A DNA stretch of 7,070 nt from Candidatus Tayloriibacteriota bacterium. GTDB taxonomy: Bacteria > Patescibacteriota > Minisyncoccia > Phycocordibacterales > JAKAEA01. The DNA is taken from positions 1-7,070 of the forward strand of contig JARIGY010000030.1 of NCBI GenBank assembly GCA_029288535.1. The letters are read 5' to 3'. Made by a program: the position numbers and the translations under genes. The notes under the pieces were generated by a model. It did not search any database. It was not told the DNA's origin and worked only from the letters and a program-made list of their open reading frames with translations. Positions 1 to 5,794 of this stretch are shown here, one piece after another (position 1 is the first letter of the stretch; the number at the start of each line of letters is the position of its first letter).

Positions 1-1
1 A

Positions 2-214
2 TTGCCTTACATCCAGATCCTCCTGTCGATCATCCTGATCGGCCTCGTGTTGATCCAGCAAAGCGACGCCGACCTCGGCGGCACATTCGGCGGCAGCGAC
101 AGTGTCGGAGCCTCCCACACCCGCCGCGGCATGGAAAGAAATATCTTCAACGCCACCATCTTCATCGGCGTCCTTTTCGCCGCTTCCGCTTTTCTTGCGT
201 TGATTGCTAAGTAG
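2..214 (+). CDS. secG: Preprotein translocase subunit SecG (possibly 5'-partial)
   Basis: SecG is the small accessory subunit of the SecYEG channel in the cytoplasmic membrane; it assists SecA-driven protein export. The 70-residue reading has the expected layout: a first membrane helix (about residues 3-19), a conserved loop with QQSDADLGGTFGGSD (residues 19-33), a basic HTRRGMER stretch, and a second helix (about 49-68). The loop matches the family pattern QQ...ADLG..FGG, well known from E. coli SecG. The only start inside the window is TTG at position 2. The frame is open to the left edge and known SecG proteins often have a few more residues before the first helix, so the true start may lie outside. 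The next gene begins 33 bases downstream in the same frame with no terminator between, which suggests one transcript. Identification is firm; the start is not. Confidence 0.9.
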   Translation: MPYIQILLSIILIGLVLIQQSDADLGGTFGGSDSVGASHTRRGMERNIFNATIFIGVLFAASAFLALIAK

Positions 215-247
215 CACTCACTCGAAAATCACTCTTTTAAATTTAAC

Positions 248-1987
248 GTGAACTCTTTACATTCTGAGCCCCGACGGCGCGTTTCGCTCCGTTCCCGGGT
301 CAACATGACGATCCATTCTTTTTCTCTTTTGGGAAAATTGATATTTTACATACTCTTATGTATCTTCGCCGGCTCGGCCCTTTCGCTGCTTTGGAAAATC
401 AACAGTTTCGCCATGGTTCTTGTTCCCACCAGAGGCGGCAGCATCCACGAAGGCGTGATCGGCTTTCCCCGCTACATCAACCCGGTTCTGGCCGTGACCG
501 ACAGCGATAAGGATATTTCCGCGTTGGTTTACGCCGGTCTTTTGCGCGAAACTCCGCAAGGCGACCTGGTCCCCGACCTCGCAGAAAGCTACACGCTTTC
601 TCCGGACGGAAAAACCTACACCTTCATCCTGAAACCAAGTCTGGTATTTGCCGACGGCACGCCGCTTACCGCCGACGACGTCGTCTATACGATCCAGCAG
701 ATCCAGAACCCGGCTGTAAAAAGCCCGAAATTTGCAAACTGGAATGGCGTAACCGCAGCGAAAGTCGATGACCGGACGGTAACGTTCACCCTTCCGCAGC
801 CGTACTCGCCTTTTTTGGAAAACGTTACCGTCGGCATTCTCCCGAAGCGCATCTGGCAGAACACGACCGCGGATTCTTTTGCTTTGACCAGTCTCAATAT
901 CAACCCGACCGGCGAAGGACCTTACAAAATAAGCAATATTCAGAAAGACAGCAGCGGCATTCCCAGCTCTTATGAGCTTAAGGCGAACAGCAGATATATT
1001 GGCGGCAAGCCTCTTATCGACACCATCAGCTTCAATTTTTATTCCACTGAAAAAGACCTGGAAACCGGCTACCAGAACGGCGATATCGACAGCATGAACA
1101 GCATATCGCCAAGCGCCGCAAAAAATCTCGAACTCAAAGGAAGCAAGGTATACACCGCGGCATTGCCCCGTGTCTTCGGCGCCTTCTTTAACCAGATCGA
1201 CAACCCGGTTTTGAGCGACAGCGATGTGCGCCAGGCGCTTGACATGAGCGTCGATCGAGACTATATTGTCAATACAGTCCTTCAAGGCTATGGTACGGTC
1301 CTCACAGGTCCGGTGCCAGAGCGTTTCATAGGCAAAACTCCCACAGCCACGAGCACTTCATATGAAGACCTCGTCGGAGAAGCCAACACTCTTCTCGATA
1401 AGGCTGGATGGGTTAAGAACACAGACGGTATCCGTGAGAAAATATCCAAGACCGGCACCACCACGCTTGCATTTGCCATCTCGACATCGGACTCTGACGA
1501 ACTGAAAAATGTCGCCGATATACTGAAGTCGGAGTGGCGGAAAATCGGCGTTGCTGTCGATATCAAAGTATTTGAAGGCGGAAATCTGAATCAAAATGTT
1601 ATCCGGCCGCGCAAATATGACGCATTGCTGTTCGGTCAGATAGTAAACCGCGATCTCGACCTCTATGCCTTTTGGCACTCGTCGCAAAAAACCGACCCCG
1701 GTTTGAACATCGCCCTCTACGCCAACCCGAAAGCCGACAAACTGCTCGAGACCCTGCGGACCGAAAGCAGCAAGGACGACAGGATCGCAACGTATGGCCA
1801 ATTCCAGGATATCCTCAAGAAAGACATACCGGCAGTGTTCCTGTATTCTCCCGATTTTATCTATGTCGCTTCGCCTGAGGTAAAGAACATCGTCACCGAT
1901 ACCCTCTCGGCGCCAAGCGAACGATTCAACGGAGTTTCATCATGGTATATCGAAACCGAGCGCGTATGGAAACTATTCGCCCACTGA
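248..1987 (+). CDS. ABC transporter substrate-binding protein, family 5 (oligopeptide type), membrane-anchored
   Basis: This protein probably captures peptides or similar solutes outside the membrane. Residues from about 64 to 570 show the family 5 (OppA/DppA-like) pattern: GSIHEGVIGFPRYINPV, then LVYAGLLRETPQGDLVPDLA, then LSPDGKTYTFILKPSLVFAD and GTPLTADDVVYTIQQI. Length (579 residues) is normal for the family. The N-terminus is basic (RRR, RSR) and followed by one hydrophobic helix at about 28-49. Cys38 in that helix is preceded by Leu-Leu, not a proper lipobox, so an uncleaved signal anchor is more likely than a lipoprotein. The start is uncertain: GTG at 248 gives the basic tail, ATG at 305 (residue 20) gives a shorter one, and neither has a Shine-Dalgarno sequence. 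No permease or ATPase gene lies in the window, so its transporter partners are elsewhere or absent. It sits between secG and RNase J and ends at TGA. Confidence 0.88.
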   Translation: MNSLHSEPRRRVSLRSRVNMTIHSFSLLGKLIFYILLCIFAGSALSLLWKINSFAMVLVPTRGGSIHEGVIGFPRYINPVLAVTDSDKDISALVYAGLLRETPQGDLVPDLAESYTLSPDGKTYTFILKPSLVFADGTPLTADDVVYTIQQIQNPAVKSPKFANWNGVTAAKVDDRTVTFTLPQPYSPFLENVTVGILPKRIWQNTTADSFALTSLNINPTGEGPYKISNIQKDSSGIPSSYELKANSRYIGGKPLIDTISFNFYSTEKDLETGYQNGDIDSMNSISPSAAKNLELKGSKVYTAALPRVFGAFFNQIDNPVLSDSDVRQALDMSVDRDYIVNTVLQGYGTVLTGPVPERFIGKTPTATSTSYEDLVGEANTLLDKAGWVKNTDGIREKISKTGTTTLAFAISTSDSDELKNVADILKSEWRKIGVAVDIKVFEGGNLNQNVIRPRKYDALLFGQIVNRDLDLYAFWHSSQKTDPGLNIALYANPKADKLLETLRTESSKDDRIATYGQFQDILKKDIPAVFLYSPDFIYVASPEVKNIVTDTLSAPSERFNGVSSWYIETERVWKLFAH

Positions 1988-2026
1988 TTAATCCTATTAT
2001 TTTATTTATATTTATTTACACTGATT

Positions 2027-4027
2027 ATGCTTCCAGATAAAAACGTTTTTCATTCCGATCACTCATCCGATCGACCGCTCCGCCCCGTGCCGCCGGCAAG
2101 CAGCCCGAACCCGTCGCCAACCACCCAGAGCAACCCGCAGCGCAGGTCTTTTTCTTCCCGCAGCAACATGACAAACAGCGGACGCACGCCTTTTGGCGGC
2201 GTAAAAAGTTTCGGCGCGAAGCGACCGATGAACGGCAGCAGGCGCGACAGCAAGCCCGGCAGCCATTCCCATAGCGCAGGCGGCGGAAACCACAGCCACG
2301 GCAATGAGGATATGAAGCCGCGCAAGATTGCCGACAAGATCCCTCCCGCAGGAGACAACATCCGCATCATTCCTCTCGGCGGTGTGGAAGAGATCGGCCG
2401 CAACATGACGATGATCGAATACAAAGACGACATTATCGTCATCGACGCCGGCTTTCAATTCCAGGAAGAGGATACTCCCGGCATCGATTATATTCTGCCG
2501 AACACCAAATACCTCGAAGACCGCAAGGACAAGATCCGCGCCGTCATCATCACCCACGGACACCTCGACCACATCGGCGGCATCCCCTACATCATGCCGC
2601 GCATCGGCAACCCGCCTTTGTATACCCGCAATCTGACCTCGATCATGATCAATAAGCGGCAGGAGGAATTCCCCCATGTCGAACCTTTGAATATTAAAAT
2701 CATCGAAAAGGGCGAACGCGTCATGCTCGGCAAGCTTCCCGTCCGATTCTTCGGCGTGACCCACACCATCCCCGATTCGATGGGCATCATCATCGAAACA
2801 CCGTACGGCGCTATCGTTACTCCCGGCGACTACAAGCTCAACCATGTTGACGGCGTGCCGGTGGATGCCGAAGAAAAAGAGTACGAGGTGTTCGACAACA
2901 TGAAGGTGCTTTTGATGCTTGCCGACTCTACCAACATCGAAAACCCCGGCTTCTCAACGCCGGAAAGCGTCGTTCACAAGAATCTTGAAGAAATCATCCG
3001 CAGCATCAACGGCCGGCTTATCATCGGCACTTTCGCTTCGCAGCTCGAGCGAATGATCAAGATCATCCAGGTTGCAGAAAGCTTCGGCAAAAAAATCGTG
3101 ATCGAAGGACGCTCGATGAAATCGAACGTCGAAATCGCCCAACTCGCCGGCATGCTTACCGTCAAGAAAGGCACGATCATCAACGGCCAGGATATCGAAA
3201 GCTATCCGCCCGACAAGGTCGTGATCCTTTCGACCGGAGCCCAGGGCGAGGAATTCGCCGCCCTGATGCGCATGGCCAACAAGCAGCATAAGTATCTGAA
3301 ACTTACCAAGCGTGACACCGTCCTGCTTTCCTCTTCCATCATTCCCGGCAACGAAAAGAGCGTTCAGAAACTCAAAGACAATATCGCCCGCCAAGGCGCG
3401 AAAATCATCCACTACCGTACATCGGACGTGTACATCCACTCGACCGGCCACGGCAACCGCGGCGAACTCGAATGGCTCCACAAGAAAGTGAAGCCCAAGT
3501 TCTTCATCCCCATCCACGGCCACCATTATATGCTCACATTGCACGCCGGCCTTGCCGAAAGCCTCGGACTCAAGGAAACCGCCGTGGTCGTGCCCGACAA
3601 CTCATCCATCATCGAGATCCAAGAGGAAGGCACGAAAATAGTGCGCCTCAAGGAAAAAGCTCCTGATGGCCTGATGATGGTGGACGGATTCTCTGTCGGC
3701 GACATGCAGGAAGTGGTTATCCGCGACCGCCAGATGCTCGCCCAGGACGGTATGTTCGTGATCATCGCCTCCATCAATACCTCTACCGGAAAGCTCAAGA
3801 AATCTCCCGATATCATTTCCCGCGGCTTCGTCTACCTTCGCGAATCACAGGACCTGCTCCAACAGACCCGCTACATCATCAAGAAAACCATTGAAGATAC
3901 GGTGCATGGCATGAACCCGATCAACTTCGAATATGTGAAGCAGGTTGTAACCGACAATGTTGCAAAGTACCTCTTCCAGCAGACGGCAAAGCGGCCGATT
4001 GTGATTCCAGTATTGTTGGGAGTGTAA
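2027..4027 (+). CDS. rnj: Ribonuclease J with long disordered N-terminal extension
   Basis: RNase J is a metallo-beta-lactamase/beta-CASP nuclease that degrades and matures RNA by 5'-3' exonuclease and endonuclease action. The enzyme body begins near residue 112 (IRIIPLGGVEEIGRNM). Visible motifs are the zinc-binding HGHLDH at 177-182, His246 in GVTHTIPD, Asp268 in TPGDYK, ADSTN at 299-303, GRSM at 361-364, HSTGHG at 471-476 and PIHGHH at 495-500. The C-terminal domain runs from about 550 to the end, PIVIPVLLGV. All catalytic residues I would expect are present. Residues 1 to about 110 are unlike the catalytic body: rich in Ser, Pro, Asn, Arg, Gly and His, with a His-rich patch at 80-91. ATG at 2027 was chosen as the first ATG; no Shine-Dalgarno precedes it. 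ATGs at residues 48 and 96 are possible alternatives. A terminator lies about 95 bases downstream. Confidence 0.95.
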   Translation: MLPDKNVFHSDHSSDRPLRPVPPASSPNPSPTTQSNPQRRSFSSRSNMTNSGRTPFGGVKSFGAKRPMNGSRRDSKPGSHSHSAGGGNHSHGNEDMKPRKIADKIPPAGDNIRIIPLGGVEEIGRNMTMIEYKDDIIVIDAGFQFQEEDTPGIDYILPNTKYLEDRKDKIRAVIITHGHLDHIGGIPYIMPRIGNPPLYTRNLTSIMINKRQEEFPHVEPLNIKIIEKGERVMLGKLPVRFFGVTHTIPDSMGIIIETPYGAIVTPGDYKLNHVDGVPVDAEEKEYEVFDNMKVLLMLADSTNIENPGFSTPESVVHKNLEEIIRSINGRLIIGTFASQLERMIKIIQVAESFGKKIVIEGRSMKSNVEIAQLAGMLTVKKGTIINGQDIESYPPDKVVILSTGAQGEEFAALMRMANKQHKYLKLTKRDTVLLSSSIIPGNEKSVQKLKDNIARQGAKIIHYRTSDVYIHSTGHGNRGELEWLHKKVKPKFFIPIHGHHYMLTLHAGLAESLGLKETAVVVPDNSSIIEIQEEGTKIVRLKEKAPDGLMMVDGFSVGDMQEVVIRDRQMLAQDGMFVIIASINTSTGKLKKSPDIISRGFVYLRESQDLLQQTRYIIKKTIEDTVHGMNPINFEYVKQVVTDNVAKYLFQQTAKRPIVIPVLLGV

Positions 4028-4052
4028 TCCCAATCTCCCCGTCTCCTCTTGC

Positions 4053-4096
4053 AGTTGGGTCCCACCCCAACTTCACCCTCTTATAAATAAGAGGGG
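4053..4096. repeat. Two tandem palindromes, REP-like
   Basis: Two inverted repeats lie side by side. The first pairs AGTTGGG (4053-4059) with CCCAACT (4066-4072) around a 6-base loop. The second is CCCTCTTAT (4076-4084) against ATAAGAGGG (4087-4095), a perfect 9-base-pair arm with two central bases. Neither is followed by a T run on the + strand, so they are not ordinary terminators. The flank upstream (4028-4052) is pyrimidine-rich and repeats CCTCTT, which could pair with the same right arm. The layout resembles REP-type intergenic palindromes. Whether it is repeated elsewhere in the genome cannot be seen from this window. Confidence 0.45.
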
Positions 4097-4122
4097 AAAA
4101 TCCTGACTCAATATAAGTATGT

Positions 4123-4150
4123 CAAAAAGCTTTATTCATAAGGCTTTTTG
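4123..4150 (+). terminator. Intrinsic terminator after RNase J, probably bidirectional
   Basis: CAAAAAGCTTTAT (4123-4135) pairs with ATAAGGCTTTTTG (4138-4150): 13 pairs, one of them a G-U wobble, with the A run on the left and the T run on the right arm, followed by TTGTTGTC. This is the usual A-stem-T form and would work on both strands. It closes the secG/binding protein/RNase J unit about 95 bases after the RNase J stop. Confidence 0.75.
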
Positions 4151-4175
4151 TTGTCTCAGAAAAATATATTTAGTG

Positions 4176-4184
4176 TGCTATAAT
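4176..4184 (+). promoter_or_regulatory. Extended -10 promoter of the intergenic RNA unit
   Basis: TGCTATAAT is a perfect TATAAT (4179-4184) preceded by the TGn extension. The 17-base-spaced -35 position (4156-4161) shows no good TTGACA, which an extended -10 can tolerate; the region between is A/T-rich. Predicted transcription start is about 4191. It lies after the RNase J terminator and before a strong terminator, so it drives a short independent transcript. Confidence 0.65.
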
Positions 4185-4185
4185 A

Positions 4186-4198
4186 TTCAAAGTTTGAA
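4186..4198. promoter_or_regulatory. Perfect dyad across the predicted start of the intergenic RNA
   Basis: TTCAAA-G-TTTGAA is a perfect 13-base dyad that begins one base after the -10 box and covers the predicted transcription start near 4191. This is a classic place for a repressor to bind. No regulator gene is visible in the window, and the arms are short, so the assignment is tentative. Confidence 0.3.
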
Positions 4199-4313
4199 AC
4201 CACATCTCTTACCAGCGAGGCATATCATGGATAACGGGTAAGTAAGAAGTAGGGTGTGTTATTTTAACCCCGCGAAACCCTGCGCATCTGCGTTTCGGTT
4301 CGCGGGGTTTTCA
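4191..4313 (+). ncRNA. Candidate small RNA or leader RNA of unknown class
   Basis: Between an extended -10 promoter and a strong intrinsic terminator lie about 120 bases with no gene-sized reading frame. A stem CTTACC (4208-4213)/GGTAAG (4237-4242) closes a loop that contains AGCGAGG, a small TATC/GATA hairpin, and a four-codon frame ATG-GAT-AAC-GGG-TAA at 4227-4241. A competing stem TCTTAC (4207-4212)/GTAAGA (4242-4247) is also possible, as is CACA (4201-4204)/TGTG (4255-4258). It does not match any tRNA, tmRNA, 4.5S, 6S or riboswitch consensus that I can recall. Because the MFS gene has its own promoter downstream of the terminator, a stand-alone RNA is somewhat more likely than a pure leader. 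Ends are predicted from the promoter and terminator only. Confidence 0.4.
4266..4311 (+). terminator. Strong GC-rich intrinsic terminator of the intergenic RNA
   Basis: AACCCCGCGAA (4266-4276) pairs perfectly with TTCGCGGGGTT (4299-4309), 11 base pairs, and is followed by TTCATTTG. The 22-base apical part can pair further (CGCA 4283-4286 with TGCG 4289-4292). CGAAAC (4273-4278)/GTTTCG (4292-4297) is an alternative register. The T-rich side is on the + strand, so it ends transcription from the 4179 promoter. Confidence 0.8.
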
Positions 4314-4339
4314 TTTGCCTTGATTTTATCCCCTTTTTA

Positions 4340-4355
4340 AAAATCCCGGGAATTT
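4340..4355. promoter_or_regulatory. Operator-like imperfect dyad at the -35 position of the MFS promoter
   Basis: The 16 bases read AAA-A-TCCCGGGA-A-TTT: a perfect 8-base core TCCCGGGA (4344-4351), one mismatched pair, then AAA/TTT arms. With no central loop it would not form an RNA hairpin, so a protein-binding DNA site is the better reading. It ends 8 bases before the -10 hexamer and covers where a -35 box would sit. Confidence 0.3.
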
Positions 4356-4360
4356 ATTTT

Positions 4361-4369
4361 TGCTATACT
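4361..4369 (+). promoter_or_regulatory. Extended -10 promoter giving a leaderless MFS mRNA
   Basis: TGCTATACT carries TATACT at 4364-4369 with the TGn extension, nearly identical to the box at 4176-4184. The usual spacing puts +1 at 4376, which is the A of the MFS ATG. No clear -35 is present. GGAAG at 4370-4374 is only one base from the ATG, too close to act as a normal Shine-Dalgarno. Confidence 0.6.
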
Positions 4370-4375
4370 GGAAGC

Positions 4376-5530
4376 ATGATCTCTGTAAAGCCGCGATATC
4401 GCTTCGTCTACCTTGCGACTTTTCTGCTCTCCCTCCACTACGCGCTGACGGTATACATAAACTCCACGTTCCTCGCCACACGCTTCGACCAGCTCACCAT
4501 AGAGCACCTCTACATGGCCGGCGCGCTCCTCACCGTTTTCTGCCTGATCTGGAGCTCGCGCGTCCTCAACTGGTTCGGGAATTTCAAATTGATCCTGCTC
4601 GGGATCCTTCTTGAAATCGCCGCGCTTTGCACGTTGGGGTTTTCCAACGACCGCACAGCCATCATGCTGGCGTTTATCGCCTGCCAGGCGCTGCCGCCGC
4701 TCCTTGCGTTCGGCCTCGACATCTTTTTCGAAGGCGCGCTTGTCACGATGCGCGATGCCGAAAAAGTCCGCTCATACTACCTCACCTTCGGCAATGCGGC
4801 ATTCGTCATCGCGCCGCTTGCGGTCGGAGCGATAGCAAGCCAGGGTTCGTTCAGCCCGGTATACGCCATAGCCGCCGGCTGCATCGCCCTGCTCTGGTTC
4901 CTGATACTCGACATGTTTTCCAGGCTCAAACCGCGGCGCTTCCGGGAAATCGGTTTCCTGGACAGCCTGCGCAAGTTCCTGAAGCGCAAAAGCCTGCCCG
5001 CGATCATGTTCATGAATTTTCTGCTCCAGAGCTTTTACGCTGTCATGGTCATCTTCAACGTTCCCCACCTTCACGGCACTATCGGCCTAAGCTTCGCCGC
5101 GATAGGCATCATCCTTACGTTTCAGCTCTTGCCGTTTGTCATTTTCGAAGCACCGCTCGGCAAGCTTTTCAGCCGCTTCCACGATGAGAAGCAATTCCTC
5201 ATTGCAGGTTTTTTCATCATGGCGGCGGCGACCATAACCATGGCGAATATGCATACCCAAAGCATAGCTCTCTGGGCGCTTGTCCTTTTCATTTCCCGCA
5301 TCGGCGCAAGCTTTGTCGAAGTCTCGACCGAAGCCGCGTTTTTCAAAAGGGTTACCGATCAGGACGCAGGCTTTATCGGAGTCTTCCGCCTTTCCGGCCC
5401 GTCTTCATATGTCATCGCGCCGCTTATCCTGAGCTTTTTCACTCCGGCACTTTCAATACCCGTGCTATACACAGCACTTGGTTCCATCCTGCTTCTTGGC
5501 ATCGCTGTTGCGTATAGAAGCGCTCTATAG
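4376..5530 (+). CDS. MFS-type membrane transporter
   Basis: This is a polytopic inner-membrane protein of 384 residues, the usual size for the major facilitator superfamily. Hydrophobicity suggests 12 helices, roughly at 9-30, 44-64, 70-89, 95-119, 136-155, 160-180, 208-227, 236-257, 273-291, 295-315, 333-354 and 361-381, with a basic cytoplasmic loop at about 182-206 between the two halves. A degenerate motif A is visible after helix 2 (SRVLNWFGNFKLILLG), and a similar segment follows helix 8 (APLGKLFSRFHDEKQFLIAG), as expected from the internal repeat. The substrate cannot be told from sequence. The ATG at 4376 coincides with the predicted transcription start, so translation may be leaderless. 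The stop codon overlaps the end of the convergent minus-strand gene by 6 bases. An efflux or nutrient carrier role is equally possible. Confidence 0.85.
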   Translation: MISVKPRYRFVYLATFLLSLHYALTVYINSTFLATRFDQLTIEHLYMAGALLTVFCLIWSSRVLNWFGNFKLILLGILLEIAALCTLGFSNDRTAIMLAFIACQALPPLLAFGLDIFFEGALVTMRDAEKVRSYYLTFGNAAFVIAPLAVGAIASQGSFSPVYAIAAGCIALLWFLILDMFSRLKPRRFREIGFLDSLRKFLKRKSLPAIMFMNFLLQSFYAVMVIFNVPHLHGTIGLSFAAIGIILTFQLLPFVIFEAPLGKLFSRFHDEKQFLIAGFFIMAAATITMANMHTQSIALWALVLFISRIGASFVEVSTEAAFFKRVTDQDAGFIGVFRLSGPSSYVIAPLILSFFTPALSIPVLYTALGSILLLGIAVAYRSAL

Positions 5531-5764
5531 AGTATCTAGATCAATAGTGTTTGTAGAGTAGCCGTTTTTTGCAGCTTCCTTTTCCTGCTGGGCGATATTC
5601 TCGCCATCTTCCGGTACCTGGCTTTTGAGAATCATGTCGTGCTCATTGTCTTCGCAGTGGCATTCGGAGAGCCTCGTGCCTTGCCGAATACATGTGTCGC
5701 TCTGGCAGGTTCCGGCCAGTTTTGATGTATAACCGCATTCTGAGCATACGTAATGACTTTGCAT
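5525..5764 (-). CDS. Small zinc-ribbon-like protein (six cysteines)
   Basis: The 79-residue product has Cys at positions 7, 10, 20, 25, 35 and 37: CSECG, then GTCQSDTC, then ECHC followed by His42. The first CxxC with the next cysteine pair looks like a zinc-ribbon knuckle set, and CHC adds a third group; metal binding is inferred, function unknown. The second half (about 44-79) is acidic and polar (QVPEDGENIAQQEKEAAK), probably flexible or helical. The start is well supported: AGAAGG lies 8 bases before the ATG, and a good promoter lies just upstream inside the methyltransferase gene. It is the last gene of the minus-strand cluster. Its stop (complement of 5525-5527) lies within the end of the transporter gene, so the genes converge with a 6-base overlap. 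It might be a regulatory, metal-storage or RNA-binding protein. Confidence 0.7.
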   Translation of the reverse strand: MQSHYVCSECGYTSKLAGTCQSDTCIRQGTRLSECHCEDNEHDMILKSQVPEDGENIAQQEKEAAKNGYSTNTIDLDTL

Positions 5765-5794
5765 GGTGGTATCCTTCTCTTAAAGAGTAGCCAT

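Noticed and set aside
231..248. -10-like TTAAAT just before the GTG of the binding-protein gene
   Set aside because: Only a weak match lacking the key A at position 2, with no extension or -35; not supportable as a promoter.
356..1285. 309-codon open frame on the minus strand opposite the binding-protein gene
   Set aside because: It is a shadow of a well-supported gene; its translation has no recognisable domain, and long antisense frames are expected from the codon pattern of the + strand gene.
1985..1987. TGA as a sense codon (glycine, as in Gracilibacteria and Absconditabacteria)
   Set aside because: All genes are full length under the standard code without internal TGA, and the binding protein ends at TGA at its natural end. 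General recoding is unlikely; only local readthrough is kept as a speculative finding.
2063..3544. Long minus-strand open frames (260 and 196 codons) opposite RNase J
   Set aside because: The + strand encodes a complete RNase J with all motifs; the antisense translations are compositionally odd and lack domains.
4291..4310. Possible tRNA T-arm (GGTTC) near the GC-rich hairpin
   Set aside because: No acceptor stem, anticodon arm or proper TTCNA loop; the bases belong to the right arm of the terminator.
4627..5187. 186-codon + strand frame inside the transporter gene
   Set aside because: Arg/Pro/His-rich translation typical of an out-of-frame reading of a GC-rich membrane protein gene.
5531..5570. 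Terminator for the transporter using CTCTA/TAGAG before a run of six T
   Set aside because: Only five weak pairs around a large loop, not adjacent to the T run, and the T run lies inside the coding sequence of the opposite gene.
5551..5793. Direct repeat AGAGTAGCC at 5553-5561 and 5785-5793
   Set aside because: Nine-base matches are expected many times by chance in a window of this size.
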